Shown here piece by piece: positions 56,960-60,000 of a stretch of 60,000 bases of DNA (positions are counted from its first letter, which is position 1; each line of letters begins with the position of its first letter). The notes under the pieces are model-generated. The model did not search any database. It was not told where the DNA came from and saw only the letters and a list, made by a program, of their open reading frames with translations. Source of the DNA: Polytrichum commune (lineage: Eukaryota; Streptophyta; Polytrichopsida; Polytrichales; Polytrichaceae); the NCBI GenBank assembly GCA_950295325.1, contig OX485806.1, positions 16,184,001-16,244,000 of the forward strand, in the 5' to 3' direction. Made by a program: the position numbers and the translations under genes.

Positions 56960-58190
56960 TCTTATGTGGTTCTACTTGGACACATGTGTGACACATGTAT
57001 GTGAGTGGTCTATATATAGCAAGACTTGCAATGAAGGACGAAAACCCAAAAGACATATGTTACGATGAGATTGGACTGTGTGCCCACAATATATTATCAT
57101 TATAGGTTCAATATTTAACACAAATGGGAGGGCCCATGTGATCGCTTCAAAAAATAGAAGGAAAATCTTTACATTGATCTCTTATGAATTTTGCATCTCA
57201 ACTTTGATTTTGAAACTTGAGATTATAATATGTGTTAGTCCGACGTATTTTGTAATTGCTAACCACATGAAACAACTCCACATATATAAGGCATGAAGGC
57301 CTTAAGTGAACAATGCTCTTATGCACATGCCTATATTTGAGTGATATATATGGCAAAGCTTGTAGTTAAGAATAGACACCGAAAAGACACGTGTTACGAT
57401 GAGATTGGACTTTGTGTCCGAGATAGGGACATCATTTTGGTTCAATGTTAAAAAATAATGGGAGAGCCTATGTAATTGCTTTAGGTAAACGGGGTGTTGC
57501 ACTTTCATATGTCAATTGGACACCTATATTTGAGTGGTGTGTGATTAGGTGTGGATTTAAAATCGGACACTTAAAAGACACGTGATTAGTAGAGATTGGA
57601 CCATGTGCTCAAGAGTTGTTGATCATTCTAGGCTGAATGGTGGACATAATTGGGGAAACTTGTAGTATCATTTAATGAAAATAAAAAGTCTCCACTTTGA
57701 CAATGATATGATATATTCTTAATAGCTACATAAAATTACGAGAAAATTTGATTACAAGCACAATTTGGATTTTCTAATTATCTTGCATAAATTGTGTGTT
57801 TCATATCCTATGAGAAGTGGGTGCGTAGGTTAAAAGCGTGCTTTTGAGGGCCACTTACCTTAAGGTAAGCAAACCTAGTATGGTTGCATGTCTCAATCCA
57901 AAAAGACCTATATTTGATCATGTGTGGTTAGAGTGTGGATCTAAGAGCATGCACCCAAAAAGACATGTGTTTAACATTGCTTGGACCAAATGCTCAATAC
58001 TTGTTAAATATTTTAAGCTCAATAGTTGGCAAAACTGGGGAAACCATATGATCAAATAGTAGGAAGGAGATCCTTCACTTTAGCAATGAACAAGACATTC
58101 TTACAAACTCCTAAAATTACGAGGTAAATGGTCACATGCGCAATTTGGATTTGCTAATCATCTCACACTAATTGTGTGTTTCGTATCTTG
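56960..58190 (-). repeat. R1 repeat array, four inverted units
   Basis: Minus-strand R1 units in tandem. Each contains, on the plus strand, a TATATTTGAGTG-type block, AAAGACA(C/T)(A/G)TGT, GAGATTGGAC and a tail GGGGAAAC. Anchor GATTGGAC-type positions lie near 57071, 57406, 57593 and 57982. The last two units also include TGTGTGTTTCATATCCTATG and AGAAGTGGGTGC, the inverse of the R1 start block at 8158. Unit spacing varies from about 190 to 390 bp. Confidence 0.65.
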
Positions 58191-58319
58191 CAATAACTGG
58201 GAGCAAAGTTGGAAGTGCCCACTTAAGGCTCACTTGTAACCTTAGATTATTCCCAAAGTGACATGATACCACTCCTAGGCTATACGTTGAATACTGACAT
58301 GATACCACTCCAGTGGAAT

Positions 58320-58660
58320 AATTAGCATAGTTTGAGCACATAGTCCAATATCTTCTAAACACCTGTCCATTTTTACATCCACTCTCAACCACATACACTA
58401 GAAGAAATCTTGTCCATTTCAACCGGCCTTGCGACTAGGCCATCACAACTCGCACCCAAAAAATGCATAAACAAATCAATTTGGTTGGCAACCGGGGGGG
58501 CACCCTCCATGGGTACACCACGGGTACCTTCCGGGTGCCAACAAATTGATTTGTTTATGCATTTTTTGGGTGCACAAGTCGCGATGGCCTCGGTTGAAAT
58601 GGACAAGATTTCTTCTAGTGATATCACTCAAATACAGGAGTCCGTATTATGGGTACATTG
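58320..58660 (+). repeat. R1 copy in forward orientation, split by a CACTA MITE
   Basis: ATAGTCCAATATCTTCTAAA, CACCTGTCC, CATCCACTCTCAACCACATA before the MITE continue as TCACTCAAATACAGGAGTCC after it. Removing 58396-58620 and one ATA restores a normal R1 order. Confidence 0.7.
58396..58620. mobile_element. CACTA MITE, 225 bp, nearly complete hairpin
   Basis: Begins CACTAGAAGAAATCTTGTCC and ends with its inverse ...CAAGATTTCTTCTAGTG, flanked by ATA (58393-58395 and 58621-58623). Inverted homology continues through TTCAACCG, CACCCAAAAAATGCATAAAC and AAATCAATTTG to about the centre, so nearly the whole element folds back on itself. It belongs to the CACTA group but differs in sequence from the MITE at 2706. 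It encodes nothing. A transcript would make a long imperfect hairpin. Confidence 0.92.
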
Positions 58661-58663
58661 AAA

Positions 58664-58983
58664 ATTGTACGGAATGTCATATGGTCTTTTATGTCATTAT
58701 GATGACTATTTAGAATGATGCTTCTTATGAATAAATCTACAAGTATTGTTGTACCACCTTACTTTTAATTCAACCACATGTCAATTTTAAAAAACAAATT
58801 TTTGGTATATTCTACATGATCCTAACATTTTGTAATGAAATATTGTCACAAATGATTGAAATCTGGGTGAAAAATCATTTAGTAAGTGTCACTTTTTGCA
58901 ACTTTCTAAATCTATAATGGTCAACATTCTTTGCAAGGTATGGAAATAAAACTAGGTTTAGCCATGCTTGCCAATTCTCAAAC
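58664..58983. other. Remnant of R1-associated sequence
   Basis: The sequence at 58675-58890 loosely matches 27830-28060 (TGATTGAAATCTGGGTGAAA, AAAATCATTTAGTAAG). No gene. It ends at the boundary of the inverted SKP1 duplication. Confidence 0.4.
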
Positions 58984-59211
58984 AACCATTTCCAAACATG
59001 TGCACAAAATGATATAAAACATTATTCACAATCCTAAATAACACATTAAGACGGCTCAACCTAAACCCTAAAGGTTGACATCATGTACTTAGCCGCCATG
59101 AATGAAAAACAAATTATAATATATGGATTTGTATGTAGGATATATTATGTGCCTTAAAATACACCAATGACCTGACAAATGAATAAAAATACATAAATAT
59201 TTTCCTTATTT

Positions 59212-59468
59212 TCATAAATAATTCTACGGACTGCCTGAGCCATTTTTATTGAAATTAATTAATAATTGAGCATTCTTTGCCCAATCTGCTATCAACCTAC
59301 GTTACTAGGATACCGATGTTGGATTTGGCGTCGTCCAAGCTTACCTTAGGTCTGTCCGAGATGACCCTAAACTACCGGATGATAGTGGAGAGGTACCCAA
59401 ATAAAACAGAGTGGTTGGTGGTTCGATTCCCGACCATGAAATTGTCTCTCTACTTGACGAAAAACTAG
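59212..59468 (+). mobile_element. 257-bp insertion with Pol III-type A and B boxes
   Basis: Absent from the sister copy (35395 region), so it is a clean indel. TAGTGGAGAGG (59383-59393) fits the A-box consensus TRGYNNARNNG exactly. GGTTCGATTCC (59420-59430) fits the B-box consensus, 26 bases downstream, a tRNA-like spacing. No full cloverleaf can be drawn. The internal promoter lies far from both ends and no target duplication is clear, so a SINE is possible but not proven; loss from copy 1 is the alternative. Confidence 0.45.
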
Positions 59469-59549
59469 CCAGGTGGTCAAGCGCCTCTTACCTACAATCG
59501 CCTCTTAGTGCATGATAATAAATACCTACGAAGTGAAGGCAAGCTCTAA

Positions 59550-60000
59550 ACTCAATTAAATCCGAGCGAGCCAGTGGTCATGCTCCACCAAGCCCGGGTT
59601 CGAGATCTTTCCACGCTCGCTCTCGCGCCTCGTGCCCAAAACCTTCCTTCCCCGCACTCGTTCCCAATCGGGTTCCCAGACGTTCCCAACCCAAGCACGA
59701 GCCCTAGAGCCACGGAGGAAGAAGAGACTCGTTTCTCGCAGCTCTCTTTGTGTTGCTTCGCTGTGCTGTCGCTGCTGCTCGCACCGCTCCATCTTCCAAT
59801 CTCCTCGTCGCTTCTCTCCCCGCTCTTTCAAAATTCTCACTCACACCTCAACAATATACACCGCAGACTGCCATCGTCATCCTTACTGAGGAGCCGATAC
59901 TCCGGAGTCCGATTCTGCGCGCTGTGCGCGGCGGTGACGCTTCTCGGGCGTTTCTTCAGGGGGTTCAAAGGTAGGGATCCGTGGCGCTTAATTCTGTTTT
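59550..60000 (+). other. Leader exon of a predicted third SKP1-like gene
   Basis: Nearly identical to the leader exon of gene 2. A TATA-like ATAATAAATA lies at 59515-59524, and the GTAGGG donor is at 59971. The SKP1 coding exons themselves are not in the window, so the gene is inferred. A reading frame from the ATG at 59580 stays open to the window end, as it does in the sister copy, but matches no known protein. Confidence 0.55.

Larger units (their letters stand above)
58984..60000 (+). repeat. Inverted duplication, copy 2 (SKP1 promoter and leader)
   Basis: A mirror copy of 34866-35620 with a 257-bp insertion at 59212-59468. The leader exon (about 59550-59970) ends CAAAG|GTAGGG, the same donor as gene 2, and the intron start runs to the window edge. 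It predicts a third SKP1-like gene on the plus strand just outside. Confidence 0.9.

Overview
This is plant nuclear DNA. The evidence is GT-AG introns in 160-residue-class SKP1 genes with an intron at the usual plant position, a two-gene PIF/Harbinger transposon, CACTA- and Tourist-type MITEs, and AACCCTAG-like leader sequence. I cannot place the lineage from sequence alone. The window is AT-rich, gene-poor and crowded with transposons and old repeats. Several unusually long poly-C/poly-G tracts are scattered through it.

Host genes. Two complete SKP1-like genes lie on the minus strand (coding 9239-10425 and 33372-34111), each with one coding intron and apparently a 5'-leader intron. At the right edge (58984-60000, plus strand) the promoter and leader exon of the second gene reappear as a highly similar inverted copy. 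A third SKP1-like gene probably therefore continues beyond the window. SCF ubiquitin-ligase adaptor genes are being duplicated here. The first 240 bases may be the leader of a minus-strand gene lying off the left edge.

Mobile DNA, left to right. A CACTA MITE lies at 2706-3028 with an AAT duplication. An 888-bp TGTC...GACA insertion at 13049-13936 has an AATT duplication and carries a broken PHD-finger-like sequence. Remnants of a SWIM-zinc-finger transposon protein lie at 14839-15470, beside a ~1-kb repeat that recurs inverted at 39205-40160. A decayed Harbinger transposase lies at 18135-18690. The highlight is a complete 5284-bp PIF/Harbinger element (21486-26769) with both reading frames open: a Myb/trihelix-like protein and a spliced 436-residue DDE transposase. 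Two ~588-bp Tourist-like MITEs follow (27031-27617; 29850-30846), the second split by a 408-bp insertion. Three copies of one non-LTR retrotransposon lineage occupy 35621-38560 (+, ORF1), 41450-47345 (-, ORF1-endonuclease-RT) and 49080-54960 (+, RT-RNase H). The last is split by a deleted pogo-like element (51208-52559). A nearly full-hairpin CACTA MITE (58396-58620) sits inside a dispersed repeat (called R1 here) that is also tandemly arrayed at 56960-58190.

How the parts relate. The two SKP1 genes would make interchangeable adaptors joining cullin-1 to F-box proteins. The Harbinger pair would act together, the Myb-like protein helping the transposase reach DNA. Everything else is best read as successive layers of insertions, several of which can be ordered because one lies inside another.
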